Part shown: piece by piece, positions 26,411 to 35,886 of the stretch | Layout: each line of letters starts with the position of its first letter | How positions within the stretch are numbered: position 1 is the stretch's first letter | From: Prolixibacteraceae bacterium | Lineage (GTDB): Bacteria; Bacteroidota; Bacteroidia; Bacteroidales; Prolixibacteraceae | DNA: 64,000 nt | Direction: 5' to 3' | NCBI GenBank assembly: GCA_019459525.1 | Contig: JAIBEY010000013.1 | Span: 1-64,000, forward strand | Notes under the pieces: generated by a model | Told to the model about the DNA's origin: nothing | Seen by the model: only the letters and a program-made list of their open reading frames with translations | Database searches by the model: none | Position numbers and translations under genes: made by a program

Positions 26411-28165
26411 ATGAAGAAACTGGAGAAAAAATTAGCTCAGATTTCAGAAAAAAATCGCATTTACATTCTCAGTCTTTTGGTTGGCTTGTTGAGTGGTACA
26501 GCTGCTTTTATGCTGAAAAACTTTATCCATTACGTCAGCCATTCTTTGACAAGACATTTTAAAGTTTCCGATGGAAGCCTTTTCTATCTGGCCTATCCAA
26601 TGATTGGAATCCTAATTAGTGTTTTGATAGTGAAATACCTCATCAAAGATGATATCAGTCACGGGGTTTCCAAGATTTTATCTGCACTTTCAAAAAAAGG
26701 CAGCCAAATTAAGGCGCACAATATGTTTTCGTCGATGGTAACCAGCGGATTTACCATTGGGTTTGGAGGTTCTGTTGGGGCCGAGTCTCCCATTGTATAT
26801 ACCGGTTCAGCTATTGGTTCGTATGTTTCAAGAGTATTTAATTTGAATCCGAATCAGATACGTTTGTTGATTGGTTGTGGAGCGACTGGTGCCATTGCCG
26901 GAATTTTTAAAGCCCCCATCGCCGGAATCATGTTCACCCTTGAAGTGCTGATGCTCGATTTGACTATGGCATCGCTCATTCCGCTTCTGCTATCAGGAAT
27001 TACAGCGGCAACATTAGCCTACTTTTTTATGGGCGATACCGTTTTATTTCATTTTGCCATTACTAACCAGTTCAATTCGGCCAATCTGCCCTACTATGTG
27101 TTGCTTGGAGTATTATCTGGTTTTATTTCTCTGTATTTTACCCGCACCGGAATGTTGGTTGAAAGCCGGATGAAACGAATCAAAAGTAGTACCACAAGGC
27201 TTCTTGTTGGTGGTGTTTCATTGGGACTGATGGTTTTTATTTTTCCGTCACTGTGGGGCGAGGGATACGAGTCGATCAATAAGATATTTCTTGGCGAAGG
27301 TGCCGATTTACTTAATAACTCAGTATTTTTTGACTGGAAAACGGAACCTGTTGTCCTGCTGCTCATCCTGGTTCTGATTCTTTTTCTTAAAGTAGTGGCT
27401 ATGGCTATAACGACCTCAAGTGGGGGAGTGGGGGGTATTTTTGCTCCAACCTTATTTATGGGTGCTGTAGGTGGTTACATTTTATCACTTTCGCTGAATA
27501 CGTTTTTCGGGTTAAATCTTCCTCACGCCAATTTTGCTTTGGCTGGTATGGGTGCTTTAATGGCTGGAGTAATGCACGCCCCATTATTAGGCATTTTCTT
27601 AATCGCTGAAATAACAGGTGGTTATCAACTGTTGATTCCATTAATTATTTCAGCAACAGTAGCTTATGTAACCATTACCCGTTTTGAACCACATTCGATT
27701 TACACCAAACGACTGGCCGAAATGGGTGAGTTGGTTACTCACCATAAAGATAAGGCTGCGATGCACTACATGAATACCAAAGAACTGATTGAAACTGATT
27801 TCGAAATATTATCGCCCGACCTGAATTTGGGGCAAATGACTTATTTCATAGCCCGTTCAAAACGAGATTTGTTCCCGGTGGTTGACGAAGATGGAAAAAT
27901 GTTGGGAATGATTAAAATGAATGATATCCGAAATCTCATGTTCGATCAGGAGTTGTACGAAAAAATAAGTGTCCGCGATTTGATGTACATGCCCGAGTTT
28001 TTTATCTCGCCGAATGATACGATTGAAGTGATTGCTGAGAAATTTAGGTCCTGTGGTCGTTATAACCTGGCGGTACTTGACGATGGTAAATATATTGGAT
28101 TTATTTCCCGTGCCCGTGTCTTTTCAGCATATCGGGATACAATGGCCGATCTGTCGTACGAATGA
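26411..28165 (+). CDS. CLC-family chloride channel or exchanger with CBS domains
   Basis: A 584-residue membrane protein. The CLC core (about 15-440) has the gating glutamate E125 in GSVGAESP, the GCGATGAIAGIFKAPIAG helix, and GGVGGIFAPTLFMGA. A cytosolic pair of CBS domains follows (about 460-580). The internal proton glutamate of CLC exchangers (E203 in E. coli) corresponds to V179 in FTLEVLML. That is the channel-like state, although some exchangers also lack it. It lies 14 bases after the PBP gene on the same strand. Confidence 0.9.
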   Translation: MKKLEKKLAQISEKNRIYILSLLVGLLSGTAAFMLKNFIHYVSHSLTRHFKVSDGSLFYLAYPMIGILISVLIVKYLIKDDISHGVSKILSALSKKGSQIKAHNMFSSMVTSGFTIGFGGSVGAESPIVYTGSAIGSYVSRVFNLNPNQIRLLIGCGATGAIAGIFKAPIAGIMFTLEVLMLDLTMASLIPLLLSGITAATLAYFFMGDTVLFHFAITNQFNSANLPYYVLLGVLSGFISLYFTRTGMLVESRMKRIKSSTTRLLVGGVSLGLMVFIFPSLWGEGYESINKIFLGEGADLLNNSVFFDWKTEPVVLLLILVLILFLKVVAMAITTSSGGVGGIFAPTLFMGAVGGYILSLSLNTFFGLNLPHANFALAGMGALMAGVMHAPLLGIFLIAEITGGYQLLIPLIISATVAYVTITRFEPHSIYTKRLAEMGELVTHHKDKAAMHYMNTKELIETDFEILSPDLNLGQMTYFIARSKRDLFPVVDEDGKMLGMIKMNDIRNLMFDQELYEKISVRDLMYMPEFFISPNDTIEVIAEKFRSCGRYNLAVLDDGKYIGFISRARVFSAYRDTMADLSYE

Positions 28166-28167
28166 AA

Positions 28168-28182
28168 GTTTCAAGTTCCCAA
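28168..28182. repeat. Diverged copy of the TTTCAGGTTCC repeat
   Basis: GTTTCAAGTTCCCAA, immediately after the CLC stop, resembles the repeats at 888-917 and 46055-46115. Short, so it could be chance. Confidence 0.3.
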
Positions 28183-28209
28183 TTGCCTGCAATTCAATCC
28201 TTCAATCAA

Positions 28210-28596
28210 TTAATTGGTGATCCGATAGTGATACAGATAAACTCCTGAAAATATCAGCGTAAAAATGGCATTGGTAACAGAAAAACCATTGTTGCCGAGC
28301 CAGAATACCGGCAAAAACAGGATAATGATTTGCGCGGTCAGGTAAAAGTATAGGCCGGTACGTTGCATTCGGTAGAGTTTGATTGCACCTGCCAGCGATA
28401 CGCTGAATGCAGCCATCAGCAAGGCAAAATATACAGGGCTAAGTTTTTCGGTTGCTGTCAGATCAGTTACTTGCCTGATTTTTTCGGTTACCGGATCGAA
28501 AAAGAAAGTGGCAACAAACATCATGATAAATCCGATGCTGCTGCCGATTATACTGAATATACAGGCAGCTTCATAAAATATAGGTTTCTTTTCCAT
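28210..28596 (-). CDS. Small four-helix membrane protein, unknown function
   Basis: A 128-residue protein with four predicted membrane segments (roughly 9-31, 53-73, 79-97 and 105-123) and short loops. Starts MEKKPIFYEAACIF; no signal peptide, no conserved catalytic motif seen. I do not recognise the family. It converges on the CLC gene and is divergent from glyA, so it is probably monocistronic. Coding is supported by an intact frame in a gap that otherwise has no gene, and by hydrophobic periodicity typical of a real membrane protein. Confidence 0.7.
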   Translation of the reverse strand: MEKKPIFYEAACIFSIIGSSIGFIMMFVATFFFDPVTEKIRQVTDLTATEKLSPVYFALLMAAFSVSLAGAIKLYRMQRTGLYFYLTAQIIILFLPVFWLGNNGFSVTNAIFTLIFSGVYLYHYRITN

Positions 28597-28711
28597 CTTA
28601 CCGAATGTTTAAATGTTCAAAAATACCTGTTTTTTTGAATAACTTCATTTTTAGGACATCCTGATTTTATACTACCTTTACCCCCTCAATTTTAACCCAT
28701 ATTTTACCGCA

Positions 28712-29992
28712 ATGGAAAGAGATACCAAAGTATTTGAAATCATTGAAAAGGAACGTCAACGTCAGATAAGCGGAATAGAACTGATTGCTTCTGAAAATTT
28801 TGTCAGCGAACAGGTTTTGGAAGCAATGGGCTCGGTAATGACGAATAAGTATGCCGAAGGATATCCCGGAAATCGTTATTATGGCGGCTGTCAGTTTGTA
28901 GATATGACCGAACAATTGGCCATCGACCGAATTAAAGAAGTATTTGGCGCAGTATATGCCAATGTGCAGCCACATTCAGGAGCCCAGGCCAATGCGGCAG
29001 TTTTGGCAGTTATTTTAAATCCTGGAGATAAATTCTTAGGATTGGATCTGGCCCACGGAGGTCACCTTTCTCATGGTTCACCTGTAAATTCTTCCGGAGT
29101 GTTGTACCGCCCGATTGCTTACCATGTAAAAGAAGAAACCGGGATGGTAGATTACGATGAGATGGAAGCTCTGGTTTTGGAACACAAACCCAAACTGATT
29201 ATTGGTGGTGCTTCGGCTTACTCGCGCGAGTGGGATTATGCCCGGATGCGCGATATTGCTGATAAAATTGGCGCCATGCTGATGATTGATATGGCTCACC
29301 CGGCTGGTTTGATTGCTGCCGGATTGTTGGACAACCCTGTAAAACATGCACATATTGTAACTTCAACAACGCATAAAACCTTGCGTGGACCGCGTGGTGG
29401 AATCATCCTGATGGGCGAAGATTTTGAAAATCCATTTGGATTTAAAACGCCAAAAGGTGTCACCAAAATGATGTCGCAGGTTCTGGATTTTTCTGTCTTC
29501 CCAGGACAGCAGGGAGGTCCGCTTGAGCATGTAATTGCATCGAAAGCAGTGGCATTTGCAGAAGCGCTCGATCCGTCGTACAAAGTTTATCAGGCTCAGG
29601 TGAAGAAGAACGCCTCGGTAATGGCCGAAGCTTTTATGGCTAAAGGGTACAAGGTGATTTCAGGTGGAACTGATAACCATTCGATGTTGATTGACCTGCG
29701 TACCAAGTTTGCTGAAATTACCGGGAAACAGGCTGAAAATGCGCTGGTTCGTGCCGATATCACCATCAATAAAAACATGGTTCCGTTCGACAGCCGATCA
29801 CCATTTACTACTTCGGGCTTGCGCGTTGGAACGCCAGCGATTACTACCAGAGGTGTAAAAGAAGATATGATGCCGGTAATTGTTGATTTAATCGACGAAG
29901 TATTGAGTAACATCGAAAGTGAAGAAGTTATTCTCTCGGTTCGCAAATGTGTAAATACCCTGATGAAAGATTTGCCTTTATTCGCATGGTAA
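28712..29992 (+). CDS. glyA: Serine hydroxymethyltransferase
   Basis: A 426-residue PLP enzyme converting serine and tetrahydrofolate to glycine and 5,10-methylene-THF. Motifs: [43 protein letters not shown], and the PLP-lysine motif [12 protein letters not shown] near residue 225. The C-terminus [15 protein letters not shown] binds folate. Complete and of usual length. A near-promoter match, TACCTTTA, lies at 28673-28680. It is followed by a strong bidirectional terminator. Confidence 0.97.
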   Translation: MERDTKVFEIIEKERQRQISGIELIASENFVSEQVLEAMGSVMTNKYAEGYPGNRYYGGCQFVDMTEQLAIDRIKEVFGAVYANVQPHSGAQANAAVLAVILNPGDKFLGLDLAHGGHLSHGSPVNSSGVLYRPIAYHVKEETGMVDYDEMEALVLEHKPKLIIGGASAYSREWDYARMRDIADKIGAMLMIDMAHPAGLIAAGLLDNPVKHAHIVTSTTHKTLRGPRGGIILMGEDFENPFGFKTPKGVTKMMSQVLDFSVFPGQQGGPLEHVIASKAVAFAEALDPSYKVYQAQVKKNASVMAEAFMAKGYKVISGGTDNHSMLIDLRTKFAEITGKQAENALVRADITINKNMVPFDSRSPFTTSGLRVGTPAITTRGVKEDMMPVIVDLIDEVLSNIESEEVILSVRKCVNTLMKDLPLFAW

Positions 29993-30034
29993 CCTGATTT
30001 AAAAAGGGCTGCCAACGAATTCTGCCGAAAATAA

Positions 30035-30079
30035 AAAAAATCCGGAAGGAATGATCAATCATTACCTTCCGGATTTTTT
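30035..30079. terminator. Bidirectional terminator between glyA and the lipoprotein gene
   Basis: Arms AAAAAATCCGGAAGG and CCTTCCGGATTTTTT pair perfectly; the loop itself folds (AATGAT/ATCATT). A-run left and T-run right make it functional on both strands. Confidence 0.9.
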
Positions 30080-30101
30080 ATATCTTCTAATCACCCAAAT
30101 G

Positions 30102-31289
30102 CTAGTTGGTTTCCGGAGCTTTTTCTTCCTGTATTTGCTCGTTTTGCTTTTTTTCTTCTTCGGCAAAAAGTTCGGGATGCAATTGCTTCATAAAAATATC
30201 AGCGATATCGAAAATGGGAAGTTCCCACGAATCGCTTTGTATGTTGGCTGCCAGCGCTATCACCATTTTATCTTCAGGATAAATAAGCAAAGTAGCACAG
30301 CCTCCCCGAACACCGCCACGCAAACCGTAGAATGTTCTGCCCCGTATATCTTTTGACGAAATTAAGCCAAACGAATATTGGCTATCTTGCCCTCCGGAGA
30401 GCTTAAAGGGTGTTGTCATCAAGTCAATGGTTTCTTGTTTTAGGAACCCCGGATACAGCAACGTATTGCCAATTTTTACCAGATCAAGCACCGAGCTTAA
30501 GTATCCTGCTGATGCCTCTTTGCCACGTAAATCGATAGGAGAGGCAACTATTGGTTGTGCAATAAAATCAAAATCGTAATGACTGCTCTTGTTTTCGGTA
30601 ATCCGGAAAGGGTTGTCAGGAATGGTACCATCTAAATCTAGAGTATCTAAAACTGTTTTTTCTGCTACTTTGGCAAAGGCTTCATTGCTGGTTTTCTCAA
30701 TCAGGTAACCAAGCAGGTCGTACCCCAATTCGGTATGCGCAAACATCGATCCGGGTTCATAGATCAGATCATCGTTAATAAATGCCTGGGTGACCGCTTC
30801 CAGGTTGGTGGCGCCACCTTTACCGGCAGGGGCATTTTCGGGCCTGATACCTGCTGTATGCGTTGCGAGTTGACGGATGGTAAACGGGAGTGGTTTGCCC
30901 GATAGGTTAGGCAAATAATCGGCTACCGGCTTGTCAATCTGAAGTTTCCCATCTTCGTAAAGTTTGGCTGCCGTCAAAGCTGTAATTACCTCGGAAACCT
31001 GGCCTATCCGAAATTTGTGCGAAGGTGATGCTTTCGTTTTTAGTTCGGAGTTTGAATATCCAATTCCGTCGGCCCAAACGATTTGGTTATCAATGGAAAC
31101 CGCGATAGCCATACCCGGTATCATCGATATCTGGTAGAATAATCCGACTTTGCTATAAGCTTCCTTTAAACTTTTTTTGTACTTGGCTTCCCGAACAACT
31201 GTTGGATCTGCAGGTTTCCGTGTGCACGATAAAAATGATCCGAGAATCAGGAGAATCATTAAGCATTTTGAGAGAATTTGTGTTTTCAT
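30102..31289 (-). CDS. Beta-lactamase-fold lipoprotein lacking the catalytic residues
   Basis: A 395-residue protein with a lipoprotein-type signal (lipid Cys probably C22 in SFLSCTRK) and the class C beta-lactamase/PBP-like serine hydrolase fold. The frame is intact, but the catalytic motifs are changed. The SxxK site, normally IGSVSK, reads IGQVSE (Q97, E100). The YxN site, normally YSN before GYDLLG, reads HTE (185-187). The late HxG-like motif reads YGLRGGVRGG. It should therefore not hydrolyse substrates; a binding or structural role is more likely. The tail is Glu/Lys/Gln-rich. It is probably monocistronic. Confidence 0.85.
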   Translation of the reverse strand: MKTQILSKCLMILLILGSFLSCTRKPADPTVVREAKYKKSLKEAYSKVGLFYQISMIPGMAIAVSIDNQIVWADGIGYSNSELKTKASPSHKFRIGQVSEVITALTAAKLYEDGKLQIDKPVADYLPNLSGKPLPFTIRQLATHTAGIRPENAPAGKGGATNLEAVTQAFINDDLIYEPGSMFAHTELGYDLLGYLIEKTSNEAFAKVAEKTVLDTLDLDGTIPDNPFRITENKSSHYDFDFIAQPIVASPIDLRGKEASAGYLSSVLDLVKIGNTLLYPGFLKQETIDLMTTPFKLSGGQDSQYSFGLISSKDIRGRTFYGLRGGVRGGCATLLIYPEDKMVIALAANIQSDSWELPIFDIADIFMKQLHPELFAEEEKKQNEQIQEEKAPETN

Positions 31290-31412
31290 CTTTTTGTGTG
31301 TAATGATTAAATTTTTAACGCGCCGAAAATAAAAAATCTTCTAATTTTTGAAAAAACAAAAAAGAGAAATGTTTGAATTTTATCCGCACATTTTATCTTG
31401 AAGCCAACAAAA

Positions 31413-31431
31413 AAGCCAGCTTTCGCTGGCT
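31413..31431 (-). terminator. Terminator after the small membrane protein at 31435
   Basis: AGCCAGC/GCTGGCT stem with a 4-base loop, followed on the minus strand by TTTTTTGTT. It ends the accC-carboxyltransferase-small-protein transcript or a sub-transcript. Confidence 0.8.
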
Positions 31432-31434
31432 AAA

Positions 31435-31674
31435 TCATGATCTTTTATTCCGATGATTTCGAATCTTTTCCCGCGTTGGACTCTTGAAATTATCTTCTTC
31501 AGACTTAATATTTTTGGGAATAAAGGAAGATAGGATGTAAAGGAAGGATATGATGATAAAAACGATACCTATATAGCGTATTGTCCCTTTCGAAACGGCG
31601 AATAATATAATCCCGATAATTACTAAGCCTAATCCGGCTAAAAACCGAAATTTCGAAGAGCTTTTCTTTTCCAT
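31435..31674 (-). CDS. Small two-helix membrane protein, paralogue 1
   Basis: A 79-residue protein: basic start (MEKKSSSKFRF), two membrane segments (about 11-27 and 31-52), and a basic C-terminal tail (TREKIRNHRNKRS). It shares IRYIGIVFIIISFLYILSS and the basic tail with the gene at 31823-32065 (IRNLGIVFITLTALYVSIAS), so the two are tandem paralogues. The family and function are unknown to me. A terminator sits directly after its stop. Confidence 0.65.
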   Translation of the reverse strand: MEKKSSSKFRFLAGLGLVIIGIILFAVSKGTIRYIGIVFIIISFLYILSSFIPKNIKSEEDNFKSPTREKIRNHRNKRS

Positions 31675-31797
31675 CTGAGTTTCTCCTGTATTTAATAATT
31701 AGTTTATTACGGACGCTATGGGAAATAGTTCCATCTGTTTTTTTACATTCACTATTTACCGTAATTGCCAAGGATATTTGTGGGTTAAACACAAAAT

Positions 31798-31820
31798 AAA
31801 AGCCAGTAAGAACCGGCTTT
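31798..31820 (-). terminator. Terminator between the two small membrane-protein genes
   Basis: Arms AAAGCCAGT and ACCGGCTTT (one G-T pair) lie 2 bases after the stop of the 31823-32065 gene, with TTTATTTTG following on the minus strand. Confidence 0.75.
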
Positions 31821-31822
31821 TA

Positions 31823-32065
31823 TCAGGATATTTTATGCCTATTTTTATAAATCAAATCCCGCGCGCGACTTCTAAACCGGTTGTCGTCGGTATTGCTGAA
31901 TTTGGAATAGGATGCAATGGAAACATACAGCGCAGTAAGGGTAATAAAAACAATTCCCAGATTTCGAATCGGGCTAAACAAGAGCACAAATAACAACAAA
32001 ATTGTTATTAACAGCCAAATTCCGGGAAAGTACCGGTGGTTGTTCTTTAAATTTATTGTTTTCAT
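31823..32065 (-). CDS. Small two-helix membrane protein, paralogue 2
   Basis: An 80-residue protein with membrane segments at about 14-30 and 33-52 and a basic tail (RSRARDLIYKNRHKIS). It is related to the protein at 31435-31674 by tandem duplication. It starts 60 bases after the acyl-CoA carboxyltransferase stop on the same strand, so read-through from that operon is possible. No family recognised; the conserved GIVFI helix and Arg/Lys tail may serve in complex assembly or membrane-stress sensing, which is speculation. Confidence 0.65.
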   Translation of the reverse strand: MKTINLKNNHRYFPGIWLLITILLLFVLLFSPIRNLGIVFITLTALYVSIASYSKFSNTDDNRFRSRARDLIYKNRHKIS

Positions 32066-32125
32066 TACTCACCTCCCTTAGTTAAGCGTTCGTTTGTTCT
32101 TACGCATAAAAAGTTGACAGGTTCG

Positions 32126-33661
32126 CTAAAGCGGAATATTTCCGTGCTTACGCGGCAAATTTGTTTTGCGCTTATTATGGGTCATATTCAATGCCTGAAT
32201 AATTTTGCTTCGGGTATCTTGCGGCAAAATAATTTCGTCAATATATCCGAGGGATGCAGCCCGGTACGGATTGGCAAATTTTTCGCGGTAATCCTCAACA
32301 GCCTGGGCTTTTTGTTCATCGGTGAGTTTGCCACGGTACAATACATTAATAGCACCTTCAGGCCCCATAACGGCAATTTCGGCAGTTGGGTAAGCCAGGT
32401 TCACATCGCCACCAATGTGTTTGCTCGACATTACATCGTACGCTCCGCCATATGCTTTCCGAGTAATCAGGGTTATTTTAGGAACGGTTGCTTCTGCGAA
32501 AGCATACAGCAATTTAGCCCCATGTTTAATGATTCCACCAAATTCCTGCGCTGTTCCAGGTAAAAATCCCGGAACATCCACCAGGGTTACCAGCGGGATG
32601 TTAAACGCATCGCAGAAACGTACGAACCGTGCTGCTTTTGATGAGGAATTGATGTCGAGAACACCGGCGAGGTGAGCGGGTTGGTTGGCCACAATGCCGA
32701 TTGGTTTTCCACCCATACGGGCAAAACCAATTACGATGTTGGCGGCATAATGAGGCTGGACTTCAAGAAAGTGTTCATCGTCAATTATTTTGTGAATGAT
32801 ATCTTTGATGTCGTATGGTTTGTTCGGATCAACCGGTACAACCTGGTTAAGCGAGATGTCTGTCCTGTTTTCAGGGTCGGAATTAATTTTAGCAGGAGGT
32901 TCTTCCATGTTGTTGGACGGGATAAAGCTAAACAACTCCCTCACCATCATGAGTGTTTGTTCTTCGTCGCTTCCGGTGAAATGAGCCACTCCGCTTCTTG
33001 AAGCATGGGTAATCGCACCACCAAGTTCTTCTTTGCTAACATCTTCGTGAGTTACGGTTTTAATTACTTCGGGACCTGTAACAAACATATGACTGGTTTT
33101 TTCGACCATGAAAATAAAATCAGTGAGTGCTGGCGAATACACTGCCCCACCGGCACAAGGGCCTAAAATGACACTGATTTGTGGGATGACTCCTGAACAG
33201 ATAACGTTGTTGTAAAAAATATCGGCATAACCAGCCAAACTTTCTACACCTTCCTGAATACGGGCTCCTCCGGAATCGTTTAATCCAATAAGCGGAGCTC
33301 CCATTTTAACAGCTAAATCCTGAATTTTCAATATTTTATCAGCATTTGTTCGGCTAAGTGTACCACCGAAAACCGTAAAATCCTGCGCAAAAACATAGAC
33401 TAACCGGCCATCAATTTTTCCGTATCCGGAAACCAGCCCGTCGCCCGGATACTTTTGTTTGTCAATACCAAAATCGGTAGCCCGGTGGGTAACCATTTTG
33501 TCAATTTCGACAAATGTTCCGGAGTCTAAAAGAATGTTAATTCGCTCACGGGCAGTTTTTTTTCCTGATTCACGTTGTTTTTCAATTCGTTCAATTCCAC
33601 CACCTAATTCGGCTTGCTGATTCAGCAATTCAAATTGATCAAATTTGGCTTTTAAATCCAT
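32126..33661 (-). CDS. pccB: Acyl-CoA carboxylase carboxyltransferase subunit (propionyl-CoA type)
   Basis: A 511-residue carboxyltransferase that moves the carboxyl group from biotin to an acyl-CoA, giving (S)-methylmalonyl-CoA if the substrate is propionyl-CoA. It has both crotonase-like halves: N-half [23 protein letters not shown] and [12 protein letters not shown]-half [26 protein letters not shown] and the [21 protein letters not shown] motif. It is third in an operon after the biotin carboxylase and biotin-carrier genes, 10 bases from the carrier. The same family also includes decarboxylase alpha subunits, but no membrane decarboxylase subunits are nearby. Confidence 0.93.
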   Translation of the reverse strand: MDLKAKFDQFELLNQQAELGGGIERIEKQRESGKKTARERINILLDSGTFVEIDKMVTHRATDFGIDKQKYPGDGLVSGYGKIDGRLVYVFAQDFTVFGGTLSRTNADKILKIQDLAVKMGAPLIGLNDSGGARIQEGVESLAGYADIFYNNVICSGVIPQISVILGPCAGGAVYSPALTDFIFMVEKTSHMFVTGPEVIKTVTHEDVSKEELGGAITHASRSGVAHFTGSDEEQTLMMVRELFSFIPSNNMEEPPAKINSDPENRTDISLNQVVPVDPNKPYDIKDIIHKIIDDEHFLEVQPHYAANIVIGFARMGGKPIGIVANQPAHLAGVLDINSSSKAARFVRFCDAFNIPLVTLVDVPGFLPGTAQEFGGIIKHGAKLLYAFAEATVPKITLITRKAYGGAYDVMSSKHIGGDVNLAYPTAEIAVMGPEGAINVLYRGKLTDEQKAQAVEDYREKFANPYRAASLGYIDEIILPQDTRSKIIQALNMTHNKRKTNLPRKHGNIPL

Positions 33662-33671
33662 ATGATTAAAT

Positions 33672-34181
33672 TTATTCTATTTCAATTAGTTTTTGATTGG
33701 CATCAATGGTACTTCCTTCGCTGACATGAATTTTTGCAATTTTTCCGTCGATTGGCGATTTGTATTCGCTTTCCATTTTCATGGCAGAAATCGTAATTAC
33801 AGTATCCCCTTTTTTTACTACATCGCCAAGGATTACAGGTATTTTAACCACTTTTCCGGGCATTGGCGAAGAAATGGTGTTTTCGGAAACCAGTTGTGTT
33901 GAACCGGCGCGGTTGCGAAGGTATCTCGATTCGGCATCGATGATCTCTATTTCGTAGTTGTCGTAAAGCGTGTAAGCCGTGAAGTGTTTGGGTTTGGTTT
34001 GCGGAACCAATTCAATGTTGAATGAGCGTCCTTTATTCAGGATAGAGAAAATACCTTCATCGTTGTGCATTAAGTCAACCTGATAAATTTTGTCGTCAAC
34101 TTTTATTTCAAGAAGGTTTTCGTATTGTTTTAGTATTTCAACAGAGGCAATTCGTTTGTCTAATCTTATTTCTATTGACAT
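33672..34181 (-). CDS. Biotin carboxyl carrier protein subunit
   Basis: A protein of 169 residues from the ATG at 34179-34181 ([15 protein letters not shown]). A start 18 codons upstream would overlap the biotin carboxylase gene by 43 bases and adds nothing family-like. The C-terminal lipoyl/biotinyl domain (about 100-169) has biotin lysine K135 in [12 protein letters not shown] and the [10 protein letters not shown] opening. The N-terminal part is the linker domain typical of split acyl-CoA carboxylases. It carries carboxybiotin between the AccC-like and PccB subunits encoded on either side. Confidence 0.92.
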   Translation of the reverse strand: MSIEIRLDKRIASVEILKQYENLLEIKVDDKIYQVDLMHNDEGIFSILNKGRSFNIELVPQTKPKHFTAYTLYDNYEIEIIDAESRYLRNRAGSTQLVSENTISSPMPGKVVKIPVILGDVVKKGDTVITISAMKMESEYKSPIDGKIAKIHVSEGSTIDANQKLIEIE

Positions 34182-34192
34182 ATTTGCGGGGG

Positions 34193-35707
34193 TTATAAGC
34201 GTTCGAAATTCTTTTGATATGTGTATTTTTTCCAACGGTTTTGCGCCGTGTACATTTCTTTCGAAGTCTGCGCCACATTCATTCGGTCAAGATGCTCGAT
34301 GTATGCTGCAATAATGATCATATCTTCGCAATTGTCTTCGCACTTGGTTTCGGCCAGCAGGATGTCTTTATTTTTCTCGATAAAGTTGGTGTCGTAATTT
34401 CCACTGCGGAAATCTTCGGTATCCATAATCCGCTCCAGAAATTTGATGGATGTTTTTACTCCGGTAATTTTATATTCGTATAAAGCCCGTTTCATGCGTT
34501 CAATAGCCTCGGTTCGGTTTTCGGCCCAAACAATGAGTTTCGAAATCATGGAATCGTAGTAGATCGGAATTTCGTACCCTTCGTAAACATAGCCATCGGT
34601 GCGCACTCCTAATCCTAAAGGTTGGGTAATGTTGTAGATTTTTCCCGGGTTAGGCATGAAGTTATTATCCGAATCTTCAGCATAAATACGGCATTCGATA
34701 GCATGACCGGTTTGCCGCAGTTTTTCCTGAGTAAAAGAAATTGGATGACCCTCGGCAATTAAAATTTGTTGTTTAACCAAATCAATTCCGGTTACACGCT
34801 CAGTAATCGGGTGTTCAACCTGGAGGCGGGTATTCATTTCCAGAAAATAGAAATTCCGGTCGTTATCAACCAGGAATTCAATTGTTCCGGCACCTTCGTA
34901 ATTTACCGCCCTGGCAGCTTCCACGGCACATTTCCCCATTTGCAGACGAAGTTCCGGAGTCATGAGTGGAGAGGGTGTTTCCTCTATCATTTTCTGGTGT
35001 CTCCGTTGGACCGAGCATTCCCGTTCAAATAGATGAACTGCATTTCCGTGCTGGTCGCCCAAAACCTGAAATTCGATGTGGTGTGGTGATGAAATATATT
35101 TTTCGATATAGACCGAATCGTTCCCGAATGAAGATTTGGCTTCGGAGCGGGCCGAACGGACCAGCGAAACAATATCTTTCTCTTCAGTTATCAGCCGCAT
35201 TCCTTTTCCTCCGCCACCAGCCGAAGCTTTTACCATAACGGGTAATCCGATTTGCCGTATCGTTTCGAGAGCATCTTTTTCAGTTTTTACACTTTCTGTG
35301 GTTCCGGGAACTACGGGTACTCCGGCTGCAATCATGGTTAACCTGGCCTGAATTTTATCTCCCATCTGATTGATAACTTCAGGGGAAGGGCCAATGAATT
35401 TTATACCGTTTTCAGCACATTTACGCGCAAAAGTGGCATTTTCCGATAAAAATCCATAACCGGGATGGATGGCATCTGAATTTGTTTTTAATGCTACTTC
35501 AATTATTTTATCTGCATTCAGATAACTTTCAGACGAAGGTGATGCTCCAATGTAGTAGGCTTCATTGGCATACCTTACATGCATCGAAGTGCGGTCGGCT
35601 TCAGAAAATACGGCAACAGTTGAGATCCCCATTTCACGGCAGGTTCGCATAATCCGAATGGCTATCTCGCCACGGTTGGCAATTAAGATTTTTGAAATTT
35701 TTCGCAT
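34193..35707 (-). CDS. accC: Biotin carboxylase subunit of acyl-CoA carboxylase
   Basis: A 504-residue ATP-grasp enzyme that carboxylates carrier-bound biotin. Seen are ILIANRGEIAIRIMRTCREMGI, HPGYGFLSENATFA, the glycine-rich ATP lid KASAGGGGKGMRL, HIEFQVLGD, LEMNTRLQVEHPITE (catalytic Arg and metal Glu) and AIECRIYAED. Residues after about 450 extend past the usual AccC end, which fits the propionyl-type split enzymes. It is the first gene of the operon, and the PccB gene ends it, so a full acyl-CoA carboxylase is encoded here. Confidence 0.93.
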   Translation of the reverse strand: MRKISKILIANRGEIAIRIMRTCREMGISTVAVFSEADRTSMHVRYANEAYYIGASPSSESYLNADKIIEVALKTNSDAIHPGYGFLSENATFARKCAENGIKFIGPSPEVINQMGDKIQARLTMIAAGVPVVPGTTESVKTEKDALETIRQIGLPVMVKASAGGGGKGMRLITEEKDIVSLVRSARSEAKSSFGNDSVYIEKYISSPHHIEFQVLGDQHGNAVHLFERECSVQRRHQKMIEETPSPLMTPELRLQMGKCAVEAARAVNYEGAGTIEFLVDNDRNFYFLEMNTRLQVEHPITERVTGIDLVKQQILIAEGHPISFTQEKLRQTGHAIECRIYAEDSDNNFMPNPGKIYNITQPLGLGVRTDGYVYEGYEIPIYYDSMISKLIVWAENRTEAIERMKRALYEYKITGVKTSIKFLERIMDTEDFRSGNYDTNFIEKNKDILLAETKCEDNCEDMIIIAAYIEHLDRMNVAQTSKEMYTAQNRWKKYTYQKNFERL

Positions 35708-35857
35708 TTAGTAGATGTTAATTCAATCAATATAATGTGTAGCCTTGATGCAATTACCAAGGACATAAAACCCATGAAGGGCCGAATTGTTTGCAAGGCG
35801 GTGACCTATTCTAATAAAAAGAAACAATTAACATATGTCTGTTTTGTTTATTTATTT

Positions 35858-35865
35858 TATATTTG
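35858..35865 (+). promoter_or_regulatory. -7 box for the DUF5916 gene
   Basis: TATATTTG is a perfect TAnnTTTG, 21 bases before the ATG at 35887. A TTTG lies at 35843-35846, closer than the usual -33 spacing. Confidence 0.7.
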
Positions 35866-35886
35866 CTGCGCTCTTAAACAAACCTT

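Noticed and set aside
30102-31289. Functional beta-lactamase or resistance gene
   Set aside because: The catalytic Ser and Lys and the YxN motif are replaced; there is no sign of a resistance cassette or mobile context.
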